This document shows, piece after piece, positions 1 through 6,518 of a DNA stretch of 7,125 nt (positions within the stretch are counted from its first letter, which is position 1; every line of letters starts with the position of its first letter). Where the stretch lies: positions 1-7,125 of the forward strand of contig CAJWOB010000131.1 in assembly GCA_913043885.1 (NCBI GenBank), in the 5' to 3' direction. The notes beneath the pieces were generated by a model, which was given only the letters and a program-made list of their open reading frames with translations, was not told the origin of the DNA and ran no database searches. The position numbers were made by a program, and so were the translations under genes. This stretch comes from an uncultured Spirochaetaceae bacterium. GTDB lineage: Bacteria; Spirochaetota; Spirochaetia; SZUA-6; Bin103.

Positions 1-2
1 AA

Positions 3-305
3 GCGGTGGTGCTGGAAAACCATCCGGAAGCACCATGCAAGCCAACGATCAAGCTCATCCGGCGAGACGAACCCCCGACGTCCTTGGGCGCAGCCCGTCT
101 GATCGATCTGCGCCTCAGTCCCAATCTGAAAATCGTCGAGGTGGATGGCGTCCCCGTGAGCAATATCGCTGACCTGTTCAGTTCGTTGGAGGACAACAAG
201 CCCGGCGAGACGGTGCAGGTGGTCTACTTTCGAGGCGGCAGTCGCCGCACCGCTTCCATTACCCTCAGCGAGCGCTCGCCGCAGATTCGGGACTTCTTCT
301 CGTGA
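3..305 (+). CDS. C-terminal fragment of a PDZ-domain protein, probably HtrA/DegP-like (5' end outside window)
   Basis: The frame is open from the left edge and ends at TGA 303-305, so the N terminus is missing. The last 60 or so residues look like the second half of a PDZ domain: the strand KIVEVDGVPVSNIADLFSSL, then a KPGET turn and a final strand with VQVVYFRGG. This is the usual PDZ ending of periplasmic HtrA/DegP/DegQ serine proteases, where the domain binds exposed C termini of substrates. No protease residues are in view, so another PDZ protein (for example a site-2 or C-terminal processing protease) is possible. The first 35 or so residues do not look like the expected first half of a PDZ domain, in which a proline/glycine-rich turn normally precedes the EVDG strand. 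GTG codons at 6 and 9 are internal, not credible starts. The stop overlaps the uvrB start by 4 nt, suggesting co-transcription and translational coupling. Confidence 0.6.
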   Translation, partial: AVVLENHPEAPCKPTIKLIRRDEPPTSLGAARLIDLRLSPNLKIVEVDGVPVSNIADLFSSLEDNKPGETVQVVYFRGGSRRTASITLSERSPQIRDFFS

Positions 306-2347
306 CCCGCGCTCCGGCCGAGAATGGAGACGCTACCAAGGTCGCCGATCGCGGCTTCCATGTCGTGGCAGACTTCGCGCCGGCCGGCGATCAGGAGGCG
401 GCAATCGACGCGCTGGCCCGCGGCGTGCTGGCCGGACACCGGCGGCAGACCCTGAAAGGGGTTACCGGGTCGGGCAAGACCTTCTCGATGGCGAAGATCA
501 TCGAGCAGGTGCAGCTGCCAACACTGGTCATCTCTCACAACAAGACGCTAGCTGCCCAGCTCTACCGCGAGTTCAAGAGCTTCCTGCCCGACAACGCGGT
601 CGAGTACTTCGTCTCCTACTACGACTACTACCAGCCGGAGGCCTACGTCGCCAGCCGCGATCTCTACATCGAGAAGGACGCCTCCATCAATGACGAGGTA
701 GAGCGGCTGCGACTCGGCGCCACCACCGCCTTGGTGGAGCGCCGCGACGTGGTGGTGGTGGCCACCGTGTCCTGCATCTACGGACTCGGCAGCCCCGACG
801 ACTACCGGCAGATGCGGCTCGAGGTCGAGGTAGGGCGCGAGGTGGACATGCGGCAGCTGATGCGCCGGCTGGTCTCGCTGCAGTACACTCGCAACGATGC
901 GCTGCTGATACGCGCCGGCTTCCGGCGTCGCGGCGATGTGCTCGAGGTGTTGCCGCCACATGCCAAGGAGGCACTGCGCATCGAGTTCTTCGGCGACGAG
1001 GTGGAGCGAATACGGCGCATCGATCCTCTCACCGGCGACACGCTCGCCGAGCTGTCGTTCTGCGCGGTGTACCCGGCGAAGCACTTCGTGACCCCGGAGG
1101 AGCGGCTCACCACCGCGATGGAGACCATCAAGAGCGAGCTCGACGAGCGGCATCGTGCCCTCACCGATGCCGGCAGGCTGGTGGAGGCACAGCGGCTCAA
1201 GACGCGCACCGACTACGACATCGAGATGCTCACCGAGATGGGCTACTGCAGCGGCATCGAGAACTACTCACGGCATCTGAGCGGCCGCAGCGATGGAGAG
1301 CGCCCGGCGGTGCTGCTCGACTTCTTTCCCGACGACTTCCTCATGTTCATCGACGAGAGTCACGCCACCGTGCCGCAGGTGCACGCCATGTACGAGGGCG
1401 ACCGCTCCCGCAAGGAGGCGCTGGTCGAGCACGGCTTCCGCCTGCCATCGGCCCTCGACAATCGGCCACTTCGATTCGAGGAGTTCGAGCAGCTGCTCAA
1501 CCGTATCGTGTACGTCTCCGCCACGCCATCGCCTGCCGACCTGCAGCAGTCGGAACAGGTGGTGGAGCAGGTAATCCGCCCCACCGGCCTGGTCGACCCC
1601 GAGATAGAGGTGCGCAGCAGCGCCGGTCAGATCGACGACCTCTATGGCGAGATTCGCGGCCGCATCCAGCGTGGCGAGCGCACTCTGGTCACTACCCTGA
1701 CCAAACGGATGGCCGAGGACCTCGCGGACTATCTGGCCGATATCGGCGTGCGCTGTCGCTACCTCCACTCCGAGGTGGACACCTTCGAACGGGTGGAGAT
1801 CCTCCGCGATCTACGGGCCGGCGAATTCGACGTCCTGGTTGGTGTTAACCTGCTGCGAGAGGGTCTCGACCTGCCCGAGGTGTCGCTCGTCGCCATCCTC
1901 GACGCGGACAAGATCGGCTTCCTGCGCTCCACCACGTCGCTGGTGCAGATCATTGGCCGCGCCGCCCGCCACCTGAATGGCAGGGTGATCATGTACGCCG
2001 ACCACACCTCCGACTCGATGCGCGAGGCTATCGCCGAGACCGAGCGTCGGCGACAGATACAGACGACGTACAACGAGCAGCACGGCATCACCCCGAAGTC
2101 GATCGTCAAGGCGGTGCAGGACCTCCTGGTGCGCAAGGCGGACGAGAAGCGCAGCGCCGAGAAGCTCGATATCGAGGTGTTGAAGAGTCGTTACAACGTC
2201 CTGGTGCCGGCGGAGCGCAAGCAGCTGATGCGTGAGCTGGAGAAGGAGATGCTGGAGCTGGCCAAGGACCTCGAGTACGAGCGAGCGGCAATCGTCCGCG
2301 ACGAGATAACCAAGCTGCAGGAGCTGGATGGCGACGGTGGCGGCTAG
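302..2347 (+). CDS. uvrB: UvrABC system protein B (excinuclease ABC subunit B)
   Basis: This is the 681-residue damage-verifying ATPase of nucleotide excision repair. UvrA2B loads it on DNA, it clamps at the lesion and recruits UvrC for dual incision in the cytoplasm. Visible motifs in order: Walker A GVTGSGKT at residues 53-60; the tyrosine-rich beta-hairpin that inserts between strands at about 102-130 (YFVSYYDYYQPEAY followed by the ASRDLYIEKDASIN segment); the UvrB interaction region with GYCSGIENYSRHL at about 314-326; DESH (motif II) at 351-354; VSATPS at 405-410; VNLLREGLDLPE at about 515-526; QIIGRAAR (motif VI) at 549-556; and a C-terminal UVR motif at about 638-673 that contacts UvrC. 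Length is normal for the family. The GTG start gives about 18 residues before the usual N terminus (the DFAPAGDQ stretch); it is chosen because it overlaps the upstream stop by 4 nt and no in-frame ATG lies nearby. The family motif DADKEGFLR reads DADKIGFLR here. Function is intact as far as can be seen. Confidence 0.97.
   Translation: MTRAPAENGDATKVADRGFHVVADFAPAGDQEAAIDALARGVLAGHRRQTLKGVTGSGKTFSMAKIIEQVQLPTLVISHNKTLAAQLYREFKSFLPDNAVEYFVSYYDYYQPEAYVASRDLYIEKDASINDEVERLRLGATTALVERRDVVVVATVSCIYGLGSPDDYRQMRLEVEVGREVDMRQLMRRLVSLQYTRNDALLIRAGFRRRGDVLEVLPPHAKEALRIEFFGDEVERIRRIDPLTGDTLAELSFCAVYPAKHFVTPEERLTTAMETIKSELDERHRALTDAGRLVEAQRLKTRTDYDIEMLTEMGYCSGIENYSRHLSGRSDGERPAVLLDFFPDDFLMFIDESHATVPQVHAMYEGDRSRKEALVEHGFRLPSALDNRPLRFEEFEQLLNRIVYVSATPSPADLQQSEQVVEQVIRPTGLVDPEIEVRSSAGQIDDLYGEIRGRIQRGERTLVTTLTKRMAEDLADYLADIGVRCRYLHSEVDTFERVEILRDLRAGEFDVLVGVNLLREGLDLPEVSLVAILDADKIGFLRSTTSLVQIIGRAARHLNGRVIMYADHTSDSMREAIAETERRRQIQTTYNEQHGITPKSIVKAVQDLLVRKADEKRSAEKLDIEVLKSRYNVLVPAERKQLMRELEKEMLELAKDLEYERAAIVRDEITKLQELDGDGGG
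2319..2323 (+). promoter_or_regulatory. Shine-Dalgarno-like AGGAG inside the uvrB 3' end
   Basis: AGGAG lies 4 nt before an ATG at 2328 that is in frame with the lipoprotein gene and would overlap uvrB by 20 nt. A second purine-rich box, AGGGG at 2361-2365, lies 4 nt before the ATG at 2370. Both starts therefore have a possible site. Protein features favour 2370, because the signal peptide then begins directly at Met-Arg. Confidence 0.35.
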
Positions 2348-2369
2348 TAGCCGGACGGCTAGGGGCCGG

Positions 2370-2768
2370 ATGCGCCTGACGGTGGCCGCAAAGGCACTGG
2401 CCGCGGCGGCGCTGGCTACCGCGGCGCTGACCGGCTGCGGGCAACGCCCGGTGGCGGAGGAGATCGTCCTGCCGCCCACCAGCGAGCTGACTACCGGGCA
2501 GCAGTGGGGGGTGGTGCGCTCGGAGTTCCTGCGTCTGCGAGCCGACGCCACCCTTCGTGGCGAGGTGCTCGCCTATCTGCGGCGCGGCGAGATTATCGAG
2601 GTGATGGGGCGGGGCGATTCGCCGCAGGAGATCGAAGGGGAATCCGAGTACTGGTACCAGGTGAGCTACGAAGGGGTGCGGGGATGGGCATTCGGCGCGT
2701 ATATCGGCGTCGCCGAGTCGCGCTCAGCCGCTGCGGCACTGGTCGACATCGGTGGTAACGGTGACTGA
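2370..2768 (+). CDS. Small lipoprotein with a bacterial SH3 domain
   Basis: From ATG 2370 the product has 132 residues. It opens with a type II signal peptide: Met-Arg, an alanine/leucine-rich core and a lipobox LTGC with the lipidated cysteine at residue 23 (codon 2436-2438). Residues 46-113 have the pattern of a bacterial SH3 (SH3b/SH3_3) domain: VRSEFLRLRADATLRGEVLA, then LRRGEIIEV, a charged loop, YWYQVSYEG and the closing VRGWAFGAYI. These domains often bind peptidoglycan or other envelope ligands, so an envelope role is inferred; the actual ligand is unknown. An ATG at 2328 would add 14 residues (rich in Ala, Ser, Arg) ahead of the signal peptide and overlap uvrB by 20 nt. The gene starts 22 nt after the uvrB stop and is followed closely by the DUF445 gene, so it probably belongs to the same operon. 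No enzymatic motif is present. Confidence 0.85.
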   Translation: MRLTVAAKALAAAALATAALTGCGQRPVAEEIVLPPTSELTTGQQWGVVRSEFLRLRADATLRGEVLAYLRRGEIIEVMGRGDSPQEIEGESEYWYQVSYEGVRGWAFGAYIGVAESRSAAAALVDIGGNGD

Positions 2769-2806
2769 ATGCCACGCGCCGGCGAGGTAACCTGACCATC
2801 GACCGC

Positions 2807-4543
2807 TTGCTGGCTCTGCTGCCGTGGGTGGCGCCGCCGCTCCTTGGCGCCCTCATTGGTTTCCTGACCAACGCGCTGGCCATCCGCATGCTGTTTCGCC
2901 CCCTGCGCGAGGTGCGGGTGCTGGGGGTGCGACTGCCGCTGACACCGGGGGTGATCCCCCGGCGGCGGCACGAGCTGTCGCACAGCATCGGACGCATGGT
3001 CAGCGAGCAGCTGCTGTCCCCCGAATCGATCGGCGCACGGCTGCAGAGCCCCGACGTGGTGGCGGCACTGGCCGGACAGGTGGGCGAGCTGCGTCGCAGC
3101 CTGATGCAGCGGCGCTTGCGAGACCTGCTTCCCAGCGGTGGCGGGGATCCGGCAGTCACGGATGCCGCCGCCGCGGACGGCACCGGCGCCACCGCCTGGG
3201 CGCCGGGCCCGCAGCCACGCATCGGCGAGCTGCTGCGCCCGGTGCTCGGTGGGCTGCTGGCACGCCTGATTGGCTCGCGTGGTTTCATGAATGGCGTGCG
3301 GCGTGCGGTGGCCGGCGTGGTAAGCGCGATAGGTCAGCGCCGATTGGCGGAAGTCGCGACTCCTGAGCGCGTTGCCGATTTGGTGGCGGAGCGGCTATTG
3401 CCGCTGCTGGCGACCGCGGAGGTCCGCCAGCGGGTGACGGTTGCGCTGCGCGGTTGGAGCTCGGGGAGCGGCGGATCGACGCTCGGGGGATGGCGCGAGG
3501 TGCTCAGCGGTCCCGGCGTCCCTGAGGCAGCTGGCGAGGCGCTACGGGCGGTGCTCCCCGGCCTGACCGAGCGCGCGTTCAGCTGGTTGCGGCAGCCGGA
3601 GATACGCGCGGAGCTTGCCTCCCGGGGCAGGACCGTTGTCCGTGACGTGTTGGACAAGCTGAGCCTGGTACAGAAGGTGTTCGTTACCGCCGGGCAGTAC
3701 GACCGCACGCTGGCGGAGCGGATGCCGGAGATCATCGACGACGTGCTGGAGCAGGCCGAACAGTCGGCCAGCACTCCAGAGGTCCGCGAGCGGATTGTTG
3801 CTGCCGCGCTCGCGGCGCTGGGCGGCAGCGGACCAGGCGCGCCTGGCGACGACGCGCGGCGTGGGGCCGACGTTGAGGTCGCCGCCGACCATGCCGGCAC
3901 CACGGACCACACCGCCGGCCCCGCCAGCGGCGAGCAGGCCGCCATCGCTCCTGGGTCGTCGGACCCCTCTGGCGGCGCGCTGGCGGAAGCGCTGGTTGCC
4001 ATCGCCGGGCGCCTGCTGGAGCTGCTGGCGGCAACGCCGGAGGAGAGGGTGCAGCGCTGGGTGGCCGGTCTGTGGGATCGGGAAGGTGGTCAAACCCTCA
4101 GCCAGCTGGCCGCCCGCTATCTGCGCGTATCCGAGCGAGATGTCGCCGACGCGCTCGCCAATCGCCTACTCACCGCGTTGGCCAACCCGGAGGTGCAGGC
4201 GCAGATCAGCGCCATCGTGCCCGAGCTACTCGCCGGCGGCGAAGGGTCTCCCACCCTCGGGGAGCTTCTCGACCTGGATGCGGAGGATGCTGCACGCGTC
4301 GACCGCTGGATCGCCGCGCGTCTTGGCGACTACCTGTCGCGCCAGATCCCACGGCTGGTCGAGACTCTGGACGTACAGCGGCTGGTGGTGGAGCGCATCG
4401 ACGGCCTGGCCGTGGAGGATGTGGAGCGCCTGCTCCTGATCGTCATCGCTCACCACCTGAAGTGGATCAACGCGTTCGGGGCGGTCATCGGCGCCCTGAT
4501 AGGTGTGGTGCAGCTTCTGCTCCGCTTCTTGCCCGCCGCCTAG
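2807..4543 (+). CDS. DUF445 family membrane-anchored protein
   Basis: This 578-residue protein of unknown biochemical function belongs to the DUF445 family (relatives include Bacillus YheB). The N terminus is a membrane segment with the family pattern LLGALIGFLTNALAIRMLFR (about 12-31), followed by a TPGVIPRRRHELSHSIGRMV motif (47-64). A matching glycine-rich hydrophobic segment, AFGAVIGALIGVVQLLLRFL (556-575), ends the protein, so both ends probably sit in the inner membrane with a long helical body between them. Residues 286-315 (LVQKVFVTAGQYDRTLAERM and onward) form a conserved-looking block I associate with spirochaete members. Two low-complexity stretches, about 107-138 and 338-390, are rich in Gly, Ala, Pro, Asp and Ser and look like disordered linkers. 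The start is uncertain: TTG 2807 has no ribosome site nearby, while in-frame CTG 2792 lies 4 nt after GAGG (2784-2787) and would add five residues. It is probably the last gene of the uvrB unit. Confidence 0.85.
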   Translation: MLALLPWVAPPLLGALIGFLTNALAIRMLFRPLREVRVLGVRLPLTPGVIPRRRHELSHSIGRMVSEQLLSPESIGARLQSPDVVAALAGQVGELRRSLMQRRLRDLLPSGGGDPAVTDAAAADGTGATAWAPGPQPRIGELLRPVLGGLLARLIGSRGFMNGVRRAVAGVVSAIGQRRLAEVATPERVADLVAERLLPLLATAEVRQRVTVALRGWSSGSGGSTLGGWREVLSGPGVPEAAGEALRAVLPGLTERAFSWLRQPEIRAELASRGRTVVRDVLDKLSLVQKVFVTAGQYDRTLAERMPEIIDDVLEQAEQSASTPEVRERIVAAALAALGGSGPGAPGDDARRGADVEVAADHAGTTDHTAGPASGEQAAIAPGSSDPSGGALAEALVAIAGRLLELLAATPEERVQRWVAGLWDREGGQTLSQLAARYLRVSERDVADALANRLLTALANPEVQAQISAIVPELLAGGEGSPTLGELLDLDAEDAARVDRWIAARLGDYLSRQIPRLVETLDVQRLVVERIDGLAVEDVERLLLIVIAHHLKWINAFGAVIGALIGVVQLLLRFLPAA

Positions 4544-4549
4544 CGGCTG

Positions 4550-4572
4550 CTGGTGCCGCATCGTGCCAGTTT
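4550..4572 (+). terminator. Weak stem-loop after the DUF445 gene, possible terminator
   Basis: CTGGTGC (4550-4556) can pair with GTGCCAG (4563-4569) around a 6-nt loop, with two G-T wobbles, and is followed by only three Ts. A second, shorter hairpin, GCCGC/GCGGC (4535-4539 and 4543-4547), sits over the DUF445 stop codon. Neither has a proper T-tract, so intrinsic termination would be weak. The Ts overlap the start of the putative -35 box of the next gene. Confidence 0.25.
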
Positions 4573-4599
4573 GACTGCCCCATAGGTTCCGTATACGCT
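4571..4599 (+). promoter_or_regulatory. Putative sigma70-type promoter of the REC-GGDEF gene
   Basis: TTGACT (4571-4576) matches five of six -35 consensus bases. After 17 nt comes TACGCT (4594-4599), a weak -10. The overlapping TATACG (4592-4597) is closer to consensus but has a 15-nt spacer. Transcription would start near 4605, only about 10 nt before the GTG start at 4617. It lies in the only gap over 50 nt on the left side of the window, which supports separate expression of the signalling gene. Confidence 0.45.
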
Positions 4600-4616
4600 G
4601 CGCTGCCATACACGGC

Positions 4617-5669
4617 GTGGGTGAGCCCAGGGTACTCATCGTCGAGGACGAGGCTGCCGCGCGAGAGCTGATCGAGGAGATCCTCGCCGAGGACGGCTAC
4701 GATATCCACAATGCCGAGACCGGCCAGGAGGCGCTTCGCCAGGCGGACGGCGAGGTGGACGTCGTTCTGCTCGATATTCTCCTCCCCGACATGAACGGCT
4801 TCGACCTGGTCACGGAGCTACAGGGTCACGATTCGCCGCCACAGATAGTCGCCGTCTCCGGAATGGACGAGGTCGAGTACCTGCAAAGGGCGGTCGCCTC
4901 CGGCGTCGACGATTTCATCAGGAAGCCGATCTCTCCCACCGAGCTGCGCGCGAGGGTGCGTGCAGCGGTGCAGCGGTACGGCAGCCAGCAAAGCCTGATA
5001 AAGGACCGCGAGTTCTTTCGCAAGGCCGCGGCGGAGGAGGAGCGACTCTCCTCCCTGGTGCTCGATCACAACGCCTCTCTGCGTGAAGCCAACGAGCGCA
5101 TCCAGCGTCTGAACGAGGATCTCGAACAGGCTAACCATGAGCTCGAGGAGCTTGCCGCCAACGATCCGCTGTCCGGGTTGCTCAATCGACGCTCCCTGTT
5201 CAAGAAGATCGATGCTGACCTCGAGCGAACACGCCGACATGCCGCAGCGTTGACGGCGATCCTGGTGGATATCGACGACTTCAAGGCGGTCAACGACACG
5301 TATGGGCATGTCTGTGGCGATCACGTCATCCGCGAGCTGGGCGGTTGCATGCAGCGTACGTTGCGTCGTTACGACTACGCCGGCCGCTACGGCGGCGAGG
5401 AGTTCATGATGGTGTTGCTCGACACCGATGAGGCCAGCGCCGCTGTGGTGGCCGGGCGCTTGCTCGACGCGGTGCGGGCGATCGACTTCGACTGCGACGG
5501 CCGAGAGTTCCCGGTAACCGTGTCCGTCGGCGTGGCCCAGCATGTGGACGGGGATACCCCGGAGAGCTGGATCGACAGTGCGGACCAGGCTCTGTACAAG
5601 GCGAAACAGGCCGGCAAGGACAGGGTCGAGCGCGCCGAGCGCGCAACCACCACTGCGACGCCGGGGTAG
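4617..5669 (+). CDS. Response regulator with GGDEF output domain (diguanylate cyclase)
   Basis: The 350-residue protein has a receiver domain, a helical linker and a GGDEF domain, the WspR-like order. Receiver (4-120): acidic pocket E10/D11, phospho-acceptor D53 in LLDILLPDMNG, switch residue S81 and K103 in RKP. The linker at about 137-182 is highly charged with leucine spacing and probably forms a coiled coil that helps dimerisation. GGDEF domain (about 182-342): NDPLSGLLNRRS opening, metal-binding D218 in VDIDDF, the FKAVNDTYGH segment (222-231), signature GGEEF at 259-263, and an RxxD inhibitory site at 250-253, five residues before the signature. All visible residues argue for an active, product-inhibited enzyme that makes cyclic di-GMP from two GTP when a histidine kinase phosphorylates D53. 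The partner kinase is not in the window. The start is GTG 4617, which begins directly at the receiver fold; no Shine-Dalgarno is visible. The promoter at 4571-4599 suggests a very short leader. The gene converges on the minus-strand gene. Confidence 0.95.
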   Translation: MGEPRVLIVEDEAAARELIEEILAEDGYDIHNAETGQEALRQADGEVDVVLLDILLPDMNGFDLVTELQGHDSPPQIVAVSGMDEVEYLQRAVASGVDDFIRKPISPTELRARVRAAVQRYGSQQSLIKDREFFRKAAAEEERLSSLVLDHNASLREANERIQRLNEDLEQANHELEELAANDPLSGLLNRRSLFKKIDADLERTRRHAAALTAILVDIDDFKAVNDTYGHVCGDHVIRELGGCMQRTLRRYDYAGRYGGEEFMMVLLDTDEASAAVVAGRLLDAVRAIDFDCDGREFPVTVSVGVAQHVDGDTPESWIDSADQALYKAKQAGKDRVERAERATTTATPG

Positions 5670-5693
5670 TCGGGTGTCCGCGGCAACCGTGTC

Positions 5694-5715
5694 CGCGCCC
5701 TATCCCGCGGGTGCG
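5694..5715. terminator. GC-rich stem-loop between convergent genes
   Basis: CGCGCCC (5694-5700) can pair with GGGTGCG (5709-5715) through one wobble around an 8-nt loop. It lies in the 48-nt gap between two convergent stop codons, where a bidirectional terminator is expected. No T-tract follows on either strand, so this is only a candidate. Confidence 0.25.
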
Positions 5716-5717
5716 CG

Positions 5718-6518
5718 CTAGCTATCCACGTCTCGCGTCGACAGCCACGTTTCCAGCGCGTTCAGTCGGTTTGTCAGCGAGATCTGCCCCCGCTCCCGAA
5801 CGAAGGCCACGTCTACGGAGCGCAGCGCCGCCACCGCGTAGAGCAGCAGGCCCCGGTCGGTGGGAAACGCTACGACCAGAGTGCGGAAGTTGCCCGGCGG
5901 AACCAGTGGAACGATCGACAGCCACATGGTCGTGATGTTGGTCAGCTGCAGGGCTACGCTGCCGTGGTCGGCGCGGTAGGTGGCCTCGTACAGGTTGCGT
6001 CCGAAGGTGCTGTCGCGCTGGTAGAGGAGCAGCGTCTCTTCCGGCGGGAGCGTTGCGACGACCGGGTCCGGAAGGGGCTCTCGGCTGGTGCGGTCGGCCA
6101 CGAAGAACGACTCGTGGTACAGGATTCGACGGCGGTTACGGGAAGCGGAGAAGTACTCCACACCGCGCAGCTCGCTGACCGCTTGCAGCGAGTTGTAGAG
6201 GGGCACGAGATCGCAGCCTTCTCTCGGGATCAACCGTAGCAGCTCGGTTCCATAGGTGGGCTCAAGCGACGCGATGCTCTGCAGCTGCTCTACCACCCGC
6301 GGCGTTGGCGCCATCGCCGGCGCGTCGCCGGCAGTCAGTGCCCGCTGGATGGGGCCGGCGGCCAACTGGTCGCGGAGCGAGGCGTCGGCGATGATGCTCG
6401 ACAGCGGCGGGCAGCTGGCGGTGCCATCCTGCGTCTCACCCCAGCTAGCTGCCGCCGTCAGGCCCAGCAGCACCGTCAGCGACAACGCGCCAGCGGGAGG
6501 CTTTCCGTGAGCGAACAC
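5718..6518 (-). CDS. Secreted protein of unknown function, resembles a spirochaete DUF family (possibly DUF6675)
   Basis: The 266-residue product has a Sec signal peptide: one lysine in the n-region, a hydrophobic core ALSLTVLLGLTAAA at about 11-24 and a likely cleavage near AAA/SWG, before ETQDG. It is therefore exported, probably periplasmic. No lipobox is present. The mature part has two cysteines (residues 36 and 102) that could form a disulfide, an EYFSASRNRRRILYHESFFV stretch, a beta-rich section with LQLTNITTMWLSIVPLVPPG, and a C-terminal helix SLTNRLNALETWLS. This arrangement resembles an uncharacterised spirochaete family from memory; no catalytic motif is recognised. The GTG at 6518 was chosen because AGAAGGGG (6526-6533) sits 7 nt upstream. 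An in-frame GTG at 6542 would add eight residues. The gene converges with the GGDEF gene and diverges from the frame starting at 6507, overlapping it by 12 nt. Confidence 0.7.
   Translation of the reverse strand: MFAHGKPPAGALSLTVLLGLTAAASWGETQDGTASCPPLSSIIADASLRDQLAAGPIQRALTAGDAPAMAPTPRVVEQLQSIASLEPTYGTELLRLIPREGCDLVPLYNSLQAVSELRGVEYFSASRNRRRILYHESFFVADRTSREPLPDPVVATLPPEETLLLYQRDSTFGRNLYEATYRADHGSVALQLTNITTMWLSIVPLVPPGNFRTLVVAFPTDRGLLLYAVAALRSVDVAFVRERGQISLTNRLNALETWLSTRDVDS
6495..6500 (+). promoter_or_regulatory. Strong Shine-Dalgarno GGGAGG for the GTG at 6507
   Basis: GGGAGG is followed by a 6-nt spacer and GTG 6507, the only credible start for the MurG-like frame because there is no other start codon before the glycine-rich loop. 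The site lies within the signal-peptide codons of the opposite-strand gene. Confidence 0.65.

Noticed and set aside
548..1153. Minus-strand open frame of 201 codons opposite uvrB, His- and Val-rich
   Set aside because: His runs are the antisense reading of repeated GTG valine codons in UvrB; no independent evidence of coding.
1811..2551. Minus-strand open frame of 246 codons opposite uvrB and the lipoprotein gene
   Set aside because: It runs across the ends of two clearly real genes; its protein is low-complexity and Leu/Arg/Ala-rich with no recognisable motif, as expected for an antisense frame in GC-rich DNA.
2593..3288. Minus-strand open frame of 231 codons
   Set aside because: Protein is dominated by Arg, Ser and Pro, typical of an out-of-frame reading, and it spans the lipoprotein and DUF445 genes.
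4072..4671. Plus-strand open frame of 199 codons crossing from the DUF445 gene into the GGDEF start
   Set aside because: Arg/Pro-rich out-of-frame reading over two real genes and the promoter region between them.
4818..5543. Minus-strand open frame of 241 codons opposite the GGDEF gene
   Set aside because: It lies wholly within the antisense of well-conserved receiver and GGDEF motifs and has no ribosome site or family resemblance.
5704..5711. CCCGCGGG palindrome between the convergent genes
   Set aside because: An 8-base GC palindrome is expected by chance in DNA of this composition, and no partner site is seen.
5964..6239. Plus-strand open frame of 91 codons opposite the secreted protein
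   Set aside because: The minus-strand frame has a signal peptide, ribosome site and family-like patterns; this one has none.
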